Shown: positions 44,599-53,869 of the stretch, piece after piece | Layout: the number at the start of each line of letters is the position of its first letter | Position numbering within the stretch: the stretch's first letter is position 1 | Assembly: GCF_022524485.1 (NCBI RefSeq) | Contig: NZ_JAKXMK010000025.1 | Span: 62,001-126,000 of the forward strand | DNA length: 64,000 nucleotides | Source of the DNA: Pseudonocardia alaniniphila | Lineage (GTDB): Bacteria; Actinomycetota; Actinomycetes; Mycobacteriales; Pseudonocardiaceae | Reading direction: 5' to 3' | Translations under genes and position numbers: made by a program | The notes under the pieces: generated by a model | What the model saw: only the letters and a program-made list of their open reading frames with translations | Databases searched by the model: none | Told to the model about the DNA's origin: nothing

Positions 44599-45810
44599 AT
44601 GACTGGACCTGACGCGCAACCGGCGGCCTCGACGACCGGGCGCTACCTGCTCGTGATCAGCGACGAGCTGTTCGGGGACGACGAGGCGTCGCGCGAGGTG
44701 GTGCGTGAGGTGAGCGGCGTCGAGGACGTCGTCAGCACGAAGGATCCAGGCGCCCAGGCGCTCGACCCGGCGGCCACCACAGGCGCGCTGCTGTTCGCCG
44801 AGCTCGGGGTCGCGGTCGTCAGCGTCGCGCCGGACCGGGTGGGCGCCACCGGCGTGTTCGAATCCGCTGACGACCGGATCCTCGCCGTCGAGCAGGAACG
44901 GGTGGTGCACGCTCTGCAGGAAGCGGCGCCGGTCGATCCCGAGCAGGAGGCCGCGTTCACCGATGACACCGTGGCGACCTGGGGGCTGCACGCCACCGGT
45001 GTGCTCGACGCGGCGGAGTCCGGTGCCGGGATCACCATCGCGGTGCTCGACACCGGTATCGACCTGCGGCACCCCGACTTCGCCGGCCGCGACATCACCA
45101 CCCGCTCGTTCGTCGACGGCGAGACGGCGCAGGACGTCCAGGGGCACGGCACGCACTGCGCGGGCACGATGGCGGGCCCGCGCGAACCGGCGCAGGGGCG
45201 GCGTTACGGGATCGCGTACGGCGCCCGGCTGCTCGTCGGCAAGGTGCTGAACAACCAGGGCAGCGGCACCGACGCGGATATCCTTGCCGGGATGAGCTGG
45301 GCAATCAGTGCCGGCGCTCAGGTGATCTCGATGTCGCTGGGCGCCGACCAGCGGGCGATCTCCACCGCCTACGAGACGGTGGGGCGCCGGGCTCTGGCCG
45401 CGGGCACCCTGATCGTTGCGGCCGCAGGCAACAACGCACGCCGCTCACAGGGCAACCCCGGCTTCGTCGGGGTGCCGGCCAACAGCCCGTCGATACTCGC
45501 GGTGGCGGCGGTGGACTCCACCCTGGCCGTGGCCGACTTCTCCGCCTCGGCCACCGACGTCGGTGGCGGTGAGATCGACATCGCGGCACCGGGTGTGGCG
45601 GTCTACTCGAGCTGGCCGCTCCCGCGGCGCACGAACACGATCTCCGGCACCAGCATGGCCACCCCCCACGTCGCGGGAATCGCCGCGCTGTGGGCGGAGC
45701 GCAGCGGCGCCCGCGGCCGAGGGCTCTGGGACGAGGTCGTGGGTGCCGCTCGAGCGCTCGACGCGCCGGTGCGAGACGTCGGCGCCGGCCTCGTGCAGGC
45801 GCCGTCATGA
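44599..45810 (+). CDS. Intracellular subtilisin-like serine protease (S8)
   Basis: A 403-residue protein. The catalytic triad is D151 (VLDTGIDLRHPDF), H183 (GHGTHCAG) and S352 (GTSMATPHVAG), with the oxyanion asparagine in AAAGNNARR. The first ~115 residues are not a signal peptide; they form an acidic N-terminal domain (YLLVISDELFGDDEASRE) that may replace a classic propeptide. With no export signal or membrane segment the enzyme probably stays inside the cell. GTG codons at 44593 and 44596 are alternative starts. The next gene overlaps its stop and encodes a small I9-like protein. Confidence 0.9.
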   Translation: MTGPDAQPAASTTGRYLLVISDELFGDDEASREVVREVSGVEDVVSTKDPGAQALDPAATTGALLFAELGVAVVSVAPDRVGATGVFESADDRILAVEQERVVHALQEAAPVDPEQEAAFTDDTVATWGLHATGVLDAAESGAGITIAVLDTGIDLRHPDFAGRDITTRSFVDGETAQDVQGHGTHCAGTMAGPREPAQGRRYGIAYGARLLVGKVLNNQGSGTDADILAGMSWAISAGAQVISMSLGADQRAISTAYETVGRRALAAGTLIVAAAGNNARRSQGNPGFVGVPANSPSILAVAAVDSTLAVADFSASATDVGGGEIDIAAPGVAVYSSWPLPRRTNTISGTSMATPHVAGIAALWAERSGARGRGLWDEVVGAARALDAPVRDVGAGLVQAPS

Positions 45811-46073
45811 CCTCTTCCAACACTCCCGGACACGTCTCGGTCACGGTCACGGTCGACGACGCCCACGTCGGGGCGATCGACCAGCTGGCCGACCGGCTGC
45901 GTGCGGCCGGGATGGACGTCGAGCAGGTGCTCCGCCCGGTCGGGGTGATCACCGGGTCGGCGCCTGCCGACTGGGAGGCGCTCGCCGATCTCGACGGTGT
46001 GGCCGCGGTGGAGCCGCAGCGGACGTTCCGCCTCCCTCCCGACGGCCCCTTCCAGGACGAACAGGACGGATGA
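45807..46073 (+). CDS. Small I9-propeptide-like protein, candidate protease inhibitor or chaperone
   Basis: An 88-residue soluble protein. Its predicted beta-alpha-beta-beta-alpha-beta order (VSVTVTVDD, IDQLADRLRAAGMDV, QVLRPVGVITGSA, WEALADLDGVAAVEPQRTFRLPP) and the closing 'GVAAVE' strand match the inhibitor I9 fold of subtilisin propeptides. Its ATG overlaps the TGA of the protease gene, so they are made together. A free-standing propeptide-like protein could fold or inhibit the protease in trans. Similar proteins are sometimes mis-annotated as ketohydroxyglutarate aldolase. Assignment rests on pattern and context only. Confidence 0.65.
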   Translation: MTSSNTPGHVSVTVTVDDAHVGAIDQLADRLRAAGMDVEQVLRPVGVITGSAPADWEALADLDGVAAVEPQRTFRLPPDGPFQDEQDG

Positions 46074-46162
46074 ACCGAAGGCCTCGGTGGCGTCCTCGCC
46101 GGGTGATCGGTGACGCCGGCTCCGGGCTACGGTGGATGCACCGAACGAAGGAGCCCCGCACG

Positions 46163-46801
46163 ATGACGTCCGAAACCGGACCCGCCCGCGCCGAATCGGA
46201 CGCGGGCGCGGCTCGGCGCGCATTTCTCTCGGCCGCCGTGCGCAGACCGGCGACCATGGGCGCGATCGCCCCCAGCTCGCCGCGGCTGGGTGCGGTGCTC
46301 GCGTCGATCGTGCCCAGCACGGGCGCTCCGGTCGTGGTCGAGCTGGGTCCGGGCACCGGGGCGGTGAGCGCCGTGATCGCGCAACGGCTGCCCGCAGGCG
46401 CCCGGCACCTCGCCGTGGAGCTGGACCCGGACATGGTCACGTTCCTGCGCCGCACCCTCCCGGAGCTCGAGGTGGTGCCGGGCAATGCCGCGAACCTCGG
46501 CGCGCTGCTCGCCGAGCGCGACATCTCGTCCGTCGACGCCGTGATCTGCGGCCTGCCGTGGGCGCTGTTCGACGACCCGACCCAGACCGCGTTGCTCGCC
46601 GAGATCAGCCGGGCCATCGGGTCCACCGGCGCCTTCACCACGTTCGCCTACCTGCACGGCATGACGCTCGGAGCGGCCCGCCGCTTCCGCCGCACGTTGC
46701 GTGAGACGTTCGACGAGGTGCTGGTCACCGCCACCGTGTGGCGCAACCTGCCGCCCGCCTTCGTCTACGTGTGCCGGCGCCCGCGCACACCCGCCGAATG
46801 A
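46163..46801 (+). CDS. Class I SAM-dependent methyltransferase (PmtA/rRNA dimethylase-like)
   Basis: A 212-residue protein. FLSAAVRRPATMGAIAPSSPRLG near the N-terminus and the SAM motif VVELGPGTGAVSAVIAQRL, followed by LAVELDPDMVTFLRR and a CGLPWALF catalytic-type loop, match bacterial phospholipid N-methyltransferases of the PmtA type, which share ancestry with KsgA rRNA dimethylases. Whether it methylates a lipid or another substrate is not shown. AAGGAG lies 10 nt before ATG 46163. It is upstream of the MATE gene by 25 bases. Confidence 0.85.
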   Translation: MTSETGPARAESDAGAARRAFLSAAVRRPATMGAIAPSSPRLGAVLASIVPSTGAPVVVELGPGTGAVSAVIAQRLPAGARHLAVELDPDMVTFLRRTLPELEVVPGNAANLGALLAERDISSVDAVICGLPWALFDDPTQTALLAEISRAIGSTGAFTTFAYLHGMTLGAARRFRRTLRETFDEVLVTATVWRNLPPAFVYVCRRPRTPAE

Positions 46802-46826
46802 CGGTCTTCTCCCCGGTCGCTGCTCG

Positions 46827-48176
46827 ATGACCACGACGTCCGCTCGCGCCAACGCCTCAGAGGTGTTTCGACTCGCGGCCCCGGCGCTGCCGGTGCTGGC
46901 CGCCGAGCCGCTGTACCTGCTCGTCGACACCGCGGTGGTCGGTCGGCTCGGTGCGGTGCCGCTCGCCGGCCTCGCCATCGCCGGCGTGCTGTTCGCGCAG
47001 GTCACGAGCCAGCTCAACTTCCTGTCGTACGGCACCACGGCACGCGCGGCCCGCCTGCACGGCGCGGGCAGGCGCAGCGATGCCGTGGGGGAGGGCGTGC
47101 AGGCCACCTGGCTCGCGTTGGCCGTCGGCCTGCTGGTGCTCGTCGTGGGGCAACTCGTCGCCCATCCCGTCGCCTCTGCTCTCGGGAACGGCGGCGACAT
47201 CGCCGACGCGGCGGTGTCCTGGTTGCGGATCGCCCTCATCGGCGCGCCGCTGGTGCTGGTGACGCTGGCAGGCAACGGCTGGATGCGCGGCGTGCAGGAC
47301 ACCGCACGCCCGCTGCGCTACGTCCTCGCCGGCAACGGGCTGTCCGCGCTGGCCTGCCCCGCGCTCGTGCACGGTGTCGGTGGTTGGGCGGGGATCGGGC
47401 TCGTCGGGTCGGCGTGGGCGAACGTCGCCGGGCAGACCGTCGGTGCGAGCCTGTTCCTGGGCGCGCTCGTGCGGGCCGCGCGGGCCGATGCCGCGCCGCT
47501 GCGGCCCTCGGCCACGGTGCTGCGCTCGCAGATCACGCTCGGCCGCGACCTCATCGCCCGCAGCCTCGCCTTCCAGGCCTGCTTCCTCTCCGCGGCCGCC
47601 GTCGCCACCCGCTTCGGGGCCGCCACGGTGGCCGCGCACCAGATCGTCCTGCAGCTGTGGACGTTCCAGGCCCTCGTGCTCGACGCCGTGGCGATCGCGG
47701 CGCAGTCGCTGGTGGGGGCCGCGCTGGGATCGCCGGACCGCGGTGCGGAGCGGGCCAAGGCACTGGCTGGGCAGGTCACCCGCTACGGGCTGGTGCTCGG
47801 TATCGGGTTCGGGGTGCTGTACGCCGCGCTCTCCGGGGTGCTGCCGCCGGTGTTCACCCCGGACGCCGAGGTGCTCGACGCCGTGCCCGTCGCCTGGTGG
47901 TTCTTCGCGGCCATGCAACCGGTGGCCGGGGTGGTGTTCGCGCTGGACGGGGTGCTGCTCGGCGCCGGGGACGCCGCCTACCTGCGGACGTCCACCCTGC
48001 TCGCCGCGGTGGTGGGGTTCCTCCCGCTGATCTGGGCCTCGCTCGCCTTCGGCTGGGGCCTGGCCGGGATCTGGACGGGCCTCACGCTGTTCATGGTGCT
48101 CCGCCTCGTCGCCGTGGGGCTGCGGGCGCGCTCGGACCGGTGGGTGGTGACCGGCGCCGTGCGGCCCGCACGCTGA
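46827..48176 (+). CDS. dinF: MATE-family efflux transporter (DinF-like)
   Basis: A 449-residue membrane protein with 12 predicted helices in two homologous halves: PALPVLAAEPLYLLVDTAVVGRLG near the N-terminus and FQACFLSAAAVATRFGAATVAAHQI at the start of the second half. It corresponds to Rv2836c, which also follows nrnA. MATE pumps export cationic drugs or metabolites using sodium or protons. In M. tuberculosis the next housekeeping gene is truB after a long insertion; here the same break point holds the ABC-F gene and the DUF5995 cassette. Confidence 0.93.
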   Translation: MTTTSARANASEVFRLAAPALPVLAAEPLYLLVDTAVVGRLGAVPLAGLAIAGVLFAQVTSQLNFLSYGTTARAARLHGAGRRSDAVGEGVQATWLALAVGLLVLVVGQLVAHPVASALGNGGDIADAAVSWLRIALIGAPLVLVTLAGNGWMRGVQDTARPLRYVLAGNGLSALACPALVHGVGGWAGIGLVGSAWANVAGQTVGASLFLGALVRAARADAAPLRPSATVLRSQITLGRDLIARSLAFQACFLSAAAVATRFGAATVAAHQIVLQLWTFQALVLDAVAIAAQSLVGAALGSPDRGAERAKALAGQVTRYGLVLGIGFGVLYAALSGVLPPVFTPDAEVLDAVPVAWWFFAAMQPVAGVVFALDGVLLGAGDAAYLRTSTLLAAVVGFLPLIWASLAFGWGLAGIWTGLTLFMVLRLVAVGLRARSDRWVVTGAVRPAR

Positions 48177-48195
48177 CGAACCGCGGCGACGAATC

Positions 48196-49842
48196 TCAGC
48201 CCACGGCCCATACGGGCTCGTCGGTCTCCCGCACCTCGCCGTCCCCCGCGAAGAGCAGGAAGCGGTCGAACCCCCGGGTGAACCAGCGGTCGTGGGTCAC
48301 CGCCAGCACCGTACCCTCGAACGCGTCGAGGGCCTGCTCGAGCGCCTCGGCCGAGGCGAGGTCGAGGTTGTCGGTCGGCTCGTCGAGCAGCAGCAACGTG
48401 GCGCCGGACAGCTCCAGCAGCAGGATGAGCAGCCGGGCCTGCTGCCCACCGGAGAGCGTCTCGAACCGCTGCTCGGCCTGGGCCGCCAACTCGTAGCGGG
48501 CCAGCGCCTTCATGGCGTCGCCGCGAGTGCGGCCCGGACGGTCGGCGTCCCCGCCCACGAGGATGTCCTGCGGCGTGCGACCGGTCAGCTCGGGCCGATC
48601 GTGGGTCTGCGAGAAGTGCCCGGGACGCACGCGCGCGCCGAGCCGGGCCACGCCGTCATGGGCAACGGCAGGAAGGGCCGCGCCGCTGGCCGGGACGCTG
48701 CCGGGCTCCGGGTCGGTGCCTCCGCGCGCGAGGAGCCGCAGGAAGTGGGACTTGCCCGAGCCGTTCGCCCCGAGCACCGCCACGCGATCGCCGAACCAGA
48801 CCTCGAGATCGAACGGATAGGTGAGCCCGTCCAGCTCGAGCTGGTCGCAGACCAGCGCTCGCTTGCCCGTGCGGCTACCGGTCAGCTGCATCCGGACGTT
48901 CTGCTCGCGCGCCTTCTCCTCGGGCGGGCCCGCATCGACGAACCGCGCCAGCCGGGTGCGTGCCGCCTGCAGGCGCGACGCCAGACCGTCGTTGTAGGCG
49001 GCCTTCTGCTTGTAGTACACGACCAGCCGTTCCAGCTTCGCGCGCTCCTCGTCCCAGCGGCGGCGTTCCTCGTCGAGACGGTCGTGGCGCGCCACTCGTG
49101 CCTCGTGCCAGGACGCGAAGCCGCCGGGATGCACCCACGCCGACTCCGCCTCGACCGTGACGACACGCTGGGCGGTGGCGGCGAGCAGCTCCCGGTCGTG
49201 GCTCACGAACAGCACGCTCTTGCCGGACTCCTGGATCCGGCCCTCCAGCCAGCGTTTGCCGGGGACGTCGAGGAAGTTGTCGGGCTCGTCGAGCAGCAGC
49301 ACCTCGTCGGGGCCGCGGAGCAGCAGTTCCAGCGCGAACCGCTTCTGCTGCCCGCCCGAGAGCGTGACGACGGGGCGGTCACGGACGGCGGCCCACGACA
49401 GGCCGAGCGCCGCGATCGCGGCCGTGTCGAACTCCACCTCGGCCGCGTAGCCGCCCGCCTCGCCCCAGTTCGCGAGCGCATCGGCGTACCGGAGCTGCGA
49501 GCGTTCCCCGTCGTCGAGCGCCTGCTCGGCCGCGGCGAGCCGGAGACCGGCGGTACGCACCCCGGGCGGGGCGAGGGACAGGGCGAGATCGGCGAGGGTG
49601 CGGTCGTCGGTGATCGACCCGATGAACTGGCGCATCACCCCGAGGCCGCCGCTACGCGCGATGCTGCCCGTCGTCGCGCTCAGCTCGCCGGCGATCATCC
49701 GCAGCAGCGTGGTCTTCCCTGCGCCGTTCGGGCCGACGAGAGCGACCTTGGCGCCCTCGCCGACCCGGAAGCTGACGTCGGAGAAGAGCGTGCGGCCGTC
49801 GGGCAGGCGGTGCCCGACGGCCATTGCCTCGATGTGTCCCAC
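48196..49842 (-). CDS. ABC-F family ATPase
   Basis: A 548-residue protein with two ATPase domains and no membrane helices. Walker A motifs are GPNGAGKTT and GANGSGKSH, the signature LSGGQQ occurs twice, and Walker B motifs are LLLDEPDNF and LLLDEPTDN. A coiled-coil linker (DRLDEERRRWDEERAKLERLVVYYKQ region) separates them. ABC-F proteins act on the ribosome, as translation factors or antibiotic-resistance proteins. The linker here is of moderate length, so a resistance role is possible but not implied. GTG 49842 begins the conserved GHIEA start; an ATG at 49824 is an alternative. Confidence 0.92.
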   Translation of the reverse strand: MGHIEAMAVGHRLPDGRTLFSDVSFRVGEGAKVALVGPNGAGKTTLLRMIAGELSATTGSIARSGGLGVMRQFIGSITDDRTLADLALSLAPPGVRTAGLRLAAAEQALDDGERSQLRYADALANWGEAGGYAAEVEFDTAAIAALGLSWAAVRDRPVVTLSGGQQKRFALELLLRGPDEVLLLDEPDNFLDVPGKRWLEGRIQESGKSVLFVSHDRELLAATAQRVVTVEAESAWVHPGGFASWHEARVARHDRLDEERRRWDEERAKLERLVVYYKQKAAYNDGLASRLQAARTRLARFVDAGPPEEKAREQNVRMQLTGSRTGKRALVCDQLELDGLTYPFDLEVWFGDRVAVLGANGSGKSHFLRLLARGGTDPEPGSVPASGAALPAVAHDGVARLGARVRPGHFSQTHDRPELTGRTPQDILVGGDADRPGRTRGDAMKALARYELAAQAEQRFETLSGGQQARLLILLLELSGATLLLLDEPTDNLDLASAEALEQALDAFEGTVLAVTHDRWFTRGFDRFLLFAGDGEVRETDEPVWAVG

Positions 49843-49897
49843 GGAGGGGAGATGGTGCCCGTAGGCCGGTCGCGGGGTCGAGCCGATATTCCCCTGG

Positions 49898-50701
49898 CTA
49901 CACGGGCAGGATCGGGGCGCGGAGCAGGCGTTCACCGACGAACGAGGCGATGGTGTCGAGCTTCTCCTCGGACGCCTGCATCACCTTGTCGTCGGCGCCG
50001 CGGTCCCACACCCGCTTCGCCTCGTCCCACGCCAGGTCGCGGGTGAAGCGGATGACGAGGTCGGAGACCCAGTTGGCCGTGCGATCCCAGATGGCGTCGT
50101 CGGGGCCCCTGCTGAGGAAGGAGCCCAGCTCCTCGCGCAGGGGGTCCATCTCCTGCTCGAAGACGTCGTTGATCAGCCGGTAGTCGTAGAACTGGGCGCT
50201 GTCGGGTCCGTCACCGTCGGGCGTGACGTGCTTCCAGGTGGCCACCAGCGCGCACGAGAGGTCGAAGTTGATGTGGGCGTTCACGCCGGCCACCGCGAAG
50301 TTCACGGGGGCGATGCGGGGGTCGCTGCGGTTGTCGAACAGCAGGCGCCAGACCCCGGGAGTGCGGTGCATGTCCTCGGCGTAGGTGCGCAGCGCGCGCA
50401 GGTAGCGCTCGGCGAACTCCAGGTCGAGCCTGATCAGGAAGGCAGGGTCGCGGAACTCCCCGCTGTCGACCATGTTCCCGATCCGGGTCGTGATGATGTG
50501 GTAGAGCCGGGTGAACGCGGCGATCCCGTCGTCATCGCGCAGCATCGACGTGCCGGAGGCGTACTCGTGGATCGCCGCGAGCCGCCGAATGACGTCCGGG
50601 ATGGATTCCGGCATGGTGGTGCCCGCGAGCCGGGCCAGGTGCTGAGTGGACCCCGGCCCCCCGCCGGGCTGTGCCAACTTCCCGATGTCCTCCGTGTCCA
50701 C
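49898..50701 (-). CDS. DUF5995 family protein A
   Basis: A 267-residue, mainly helical soluble protein. The core has FLIRLDLEFAERYLRALRTY, then RIAPVNFAVAGVNAHINFDLSCALV, with a conserved histidine, typical of DUF5995. Function is unknown. GTG 50701 gives the family-like DTEDIGKL start and has GAGAGGAG 7 nt before it. It is divergent from the LuxR/AAA regulator across 173 bases containing a GGACGGC/GCCGTCC palindrome. A shorter, diverged paralogue lies at 54739-55539. Confidence 0.82.
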   Translation of the reverse strand: MDTEDIGKLAQPGGGPGSTQHLARLAGTTMPESIPDVIRRLAAIHEYASGTSMLRDDDGIAAFTRLYHIITTRIGNMVDSGEFRDPAFLIRLDLEFAERYLRALRTYAEDMHRTPGVWRLLFDNRSDPRIAPVNFAVAGVNAHINFDLSCALVATWKHVTPDGDGPDSAQFYDYRLINDVFEQEMDPLREELGSFLSRGPDDAIWDRTANWVSDLVIRFTRDLAWDEAKRVWDRGADDKVMQASEEKLDTIASFVGERLLRAPILPV

Positions 50702-50755
50702 TGCACGCTCCTCTCGTTCGATCTTCCCGTCCGGGTGACTGCTCCAGGTGAGGAG

Positions 50756-50771
50756 GGACGGCGTGCCGTCC
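50756..50771. promoter_or_regulatory. 16-bp palindrome between DUF5995 A and the LuxR gene
   Basis: GGACGGC and GCCGTCC are separated by GT. It is centred in the 173-bp divergent intergenic region and could be an operator for the adjacent regulator. TAACCT at 50861-50866, 8 nt before GTG 50875, is a candidate -10 box. Confidence 0.4.
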
Positions 50772-50874
50772 TGATACGGCAACGTCCGGCCCCACCCGGA
50801 TGATCGCTCCTCCCGGCAGGACAGTGGGGGTCCCTCTGGATCTCGCTTGGTGAGATGGCATAACCTCGGCCGAC

Positions 50875-53859
50875 GTGACCGAGCGCCCGGCGACGCCCCC
50901 GCTCGTCGGACGGGACGATCACGTCGCCACGCTCGTGTCGGCCTTCGACGGAGCGCAGCAGGGCCGGATGGCCACGGTCTTCCTGGTCGGTGACGCAGGT
51001 GTCGGCAAGACGCGCCTGGTTCAGCACCTCGTGAGCTGCGCGGAAGAGGCGGACGCCACGGTGCTCCTCGGCGGGGCCACCGACATCGCGGAGAGCCCCC
51101 CGTTCTGGCCGGTCGCCTCGGCGCTGCGCAATCTTCTGCGCTCGCAGCGGGGAGAGGAGCTGCAGCAGCTGTTGTCTCCGTGGGCGGACCAGCTGGAGGA
51201 GCTGGTGGCGCTGCGCCCGGCGGTGCCCGCCCTCGCCGGCGCGCAGGCGCGGGTGCAGACCCTCGAGCTGCTGCACCGGGTGGTCCTGAGGCTGGCCGCG
51301 CGCTCCGTCGTCGTTCTCGTAGTGGAGGACCTGCAGTGGGCCGACCGCTCCACTCTGGACCTCCTCGCCTACCTGGTCGCGAACCTCGTCGACGAGCGCG
51401 TGCTCGTCGTCGCCACCCATCGCACCGAGCTGCCCGCCGACGCCTCCCCGGCGCGCACGATGATCAACGAGTTCCGGCGCCACCGCCAGGTGCAGTGCCT
51501 GGAGATCGCGCCGCTGCACCGGAACGCGGTCGCGGAGATGGTGCACGCGCTGGCCCCGGGCCGTACGGACCTGGTGGACCTCGTGTGGAAGCGCTCCGCA
51601 GGCAACGCGTTCATCGCCGAGGAGACGGTGCGGGCGGCGCTCGACGGCGATCCGACGGGCCTGCCGACGACGCTGCGCGAGCTCGTGCTGTCCCGGGTCA
51701 ACCGCCTGTCCGAACCGGCGCTGCGTGCCGTGCGGGCCATCGCCCTGTGCGACGGCCCCCTGCCGCACCGTCTCCTCGAGACCGTGCTCGACGGTGGCGG
51801 TCCCGACCTGTTCGGCGCCCTGCGCGAGGCGGTCAACGCCGGTGTCGTCGTCGTCGACGACGGTGTGGACGGCTACCGGCTGCGGCACGGCCTGATGACC
51901 GACGTCGTGATCCGGGAGCTGCTGCCCGGCGAGCGCATGCACCTGCACAGGCGCTACGCCGTGGCGCTCGAGGAGCCGTGGGCGCGCGAGCTGCCCGGCG
52001 TCGACGCCCGGCTCGCCCACCACTGGCAGTCGGCGGGCGACGTGGAGCGGGCCGCCGCCGCGGCCGTCGCCGCAGCCGAGTCGGCGGGACAGCTACGCGG
52101 CTACGCCGAGGCGCACCGGCACTGGCTACGGGCCGCGCGGCTCGCCGGGCAGCTGGCGGCGCCGCCCATCGCGCGCAGTGAGTGCCTCGAGCGGGCCGCC
52201 GAGGCCGCTCATCTCGCCGGAGATGCCGACCAGGCCGTCGCTCTGCTCGCCGAGCGGCTCAGCCTGCTGGAGGCGACCGACGAGTCCGGCGGCCTCGACG
52301 CGGCGCTGCTGCACGCTCGCACCGGCCAGTACCTCGTGGCCGCTGGACGCGGCGCGGAGGCCGCACTCGCGTTCGGCCGCGCCACGGCTGCCCTGCCCGT
52401 GTCAGGGGCCGAGGAGGAGCGGGCCCAGGTCCTGGGGTGGCAGGCGTCGGCGCTGTGGACGGCGGGGGACTACGCGGCCGCGCACGCGAGCGCCGAGCGG
52501 GCGCTCGAGCTGGCGCGGCGGATGGGGCTCGCGGCCGAGGAGGCGAAGGCGCTCGCGACGCTGGGCTTCAGCCTGGCCTATCGGGAGGACCCGGAGGCGG
52601 GGGAGGCGGCCCTTCGCGAGTCGCTCGCGGTGGCGGAGCGAGCGGGTGAGCCGCAGGAGATCGCCCGTGCCTACCGGAGCCTGGCCGACCTGCTCTCCGG
52701 CCCGCTGAACGAGCTGGACCGCGGCGTCGAGATCGCCCGCGCCGGAGCCGACCGGGCCCACGCCCTGGGGCTGCACCGCAGCGCCGGGGTCGGGTTGATC
52801 TCGATCGCGGCCAACGGCCTGTTCCGGCTCGGCCTCTGGGACGAGGCGGACGCGGCGATCGCCGAGGCGTGGGAGCTCGCACCCAGCGGCGCCGAGGCGC
52901 TGGAGCTGCGGCTGTCCCGCGCCCGCATGGACATCGGCCGGGGACGCTTCTCGTCGGCGGAGGACGACCTCGAAGCCGTCGACGTGCTCTCGGCGAGCAC
53001 CATCGGCCCGCGCTACCGGATCCCGCTGCTCACCCTCCGCGCAGGCCTCACGATGTGGCAGGACCGCCCCGACGCGGCACTGGACCACGTCGCCGCAGGC
53101 CTGGACGTCGTCGAGCAGGGTTCGGACGACGTGTGGCTCGTGGCACCGCTGGTCTGGCACGGCGCCAGGGCGCGCGCCGAGCTCGCCATGCTCGGGCTGC
53201 GCCGCCCCGACGACGGGATCGACGGCCGGTTGCGCCGCCACGCCGCCGAACTCACCCGCAAGGCCGCGTCCTCGGTGCCGGCGATCCGCGACACCGTGCT
53301 CGGCTTCGTGCGGATGTGCGCGGCCGAGGACGGGCGGGCACTGGGGCGCTCCGACCCCGATCTCTGGGAGAGCGTGGCCGAGTTCTGGCACTCCCAGCAG
53401 CAGCCCTACCCGTCGGCCTACGCCCACCTGCGCCGTGCCGAGGCGCTGCTCGCGCAACGTGCGCAGTCGGCTGCGGCGACGGAAGCCCTGCGGCATGCCG
53501 GGCATCTGGCGCGCGAGCTCGGGGCCACCCCGTTCCTGGAGGAGGTCGTCGACCTGGCGGAGCGGGCGCGGGTGCGGATCGACGCCCCGGTCCCCGTGCC
53601 CGAGCCGGACCCTCCGGCGGAGGAGGCGCAGGGCGACGAGCTCGCCGCGCTGACGGCCCGCGAGCTGGAGGTGCTCACCGAGCTGTCCGGCGGCCGGACC
53701 AACCGGGAGATCGCGCAGCGGCTGTTCATCAGCGAGAAGACCGTCGGTGTCCACGTCAGCCGGATCTACGCCAAGATCGGCGTGCACACCCGGGTGCAGG
53801 CCACCGCGGTGCTGTTCCGGTCGATCCCCGAGGCGCGGCGCAGGCGCTCCAGCGGCTGA
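50875..53859 (+). CDS. LuxR-family regulator with N-terminal AAA/STAND ATPase (LAL type)
   Basis: A 994-residue regulator. An ATPase domain begins at about residue 10 (LVGRDDHVATL) with Walker A GDAGVGKTR and Walker B VVLVVEDLQWAD. It is followed by ~500 residues of helical TPR-like repeats (AEAHRHWLRAARLAGQ, AAHASAERALELARRMG) and a C-terminal LuxR helix-turn-helix: LTARELEVLTELSGG, then TNREIAQRLFISEKTVGVHV. Such LAL/STAND regulators sense a ligand through the TPR part and activate nearby genes. The divergent DUF5995 gene is the obvious candidate target. It converges with the ECF sigma gene, the stops ten bases apart. Confidence 0.92.
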   Translation: MTERPATPPLVGRDDHVATLVSAFDGAQQGRMATVFLVGDAGVGKTRLVQHLVSCAEEADATVLLGGATDIAESPPFWPVASALRNLLRSQRGEELQQLLSPWADQLEELVALRPAVPALAGAQARVQTLELLHRVVLRLAARSVVVLVVEDLQWADRSTLDLLAYLVANLVDERVLVVATHRTELPADASPARTMINEFRRHRQVQCLEIAPLHRNAVAEMVHALAPGRTDLVDLVWKRSAGNAFIAEETVRAALDGDPTGLPTTLRELVLSRVNRLSEPALRAVRAIALCDGPLPHRLLETVLDGGGPDLFGALREAVNAGVVVVDDGVDGYRLRHGLMTDVVIRELLPGERMHLHRRYAVALEEPWARELPGVDARLAHHWQSAGDVERAAAAAVAAAESAGQLRGYAEAHRHWLRAARLAGQLAAPPIARSECLERAAEAAHLAGDADQAVALLAERLSLLEATDESGGLDAALLHARTGQYLVAAGRGAEAALAFGRATAALPVSGAEEERAQVLGWQASALWTAGDYAAAHASAERALELARRMGLAAEEAKALATLGFSLAYREDPEAGEAALRESLAVAERAGEPQEIARAYRSLADLLSGPLNELDRGVEIARAGADRAHALGLHRSAGVGLISIAANGLFRLGLWDEADAAIAEAWELAPSGAEALELRLSRARMDIGRGRFSSAEDDLEAVDVLSASTIGPRYRIPLLTLRAGLTMWQDRPDAALDHVAAGLDVVEQGSDDVWLVAPLVWHGARARAELAMLGLRRPDDGIDGRLRRHAAELTRKAASSVPAIRDTVLGFVRMCAAEDGRALGRSDPDLWESVAEFWHSQQQPYPSAYAHLRRAEALLAQRAQSAAATEALRHAGHLARELGATPFLEEVVDLAERARVRIDAPVPVPEPDPPAEEAQGDELAALTARELEVLTELSGGRTNREIAQRLFISEKTVGVHVSRIYAKIGVHTRVQATAVLFRSIPEARRRRSSG

Positions 53860-53869
53860 TCGGCCCCGC

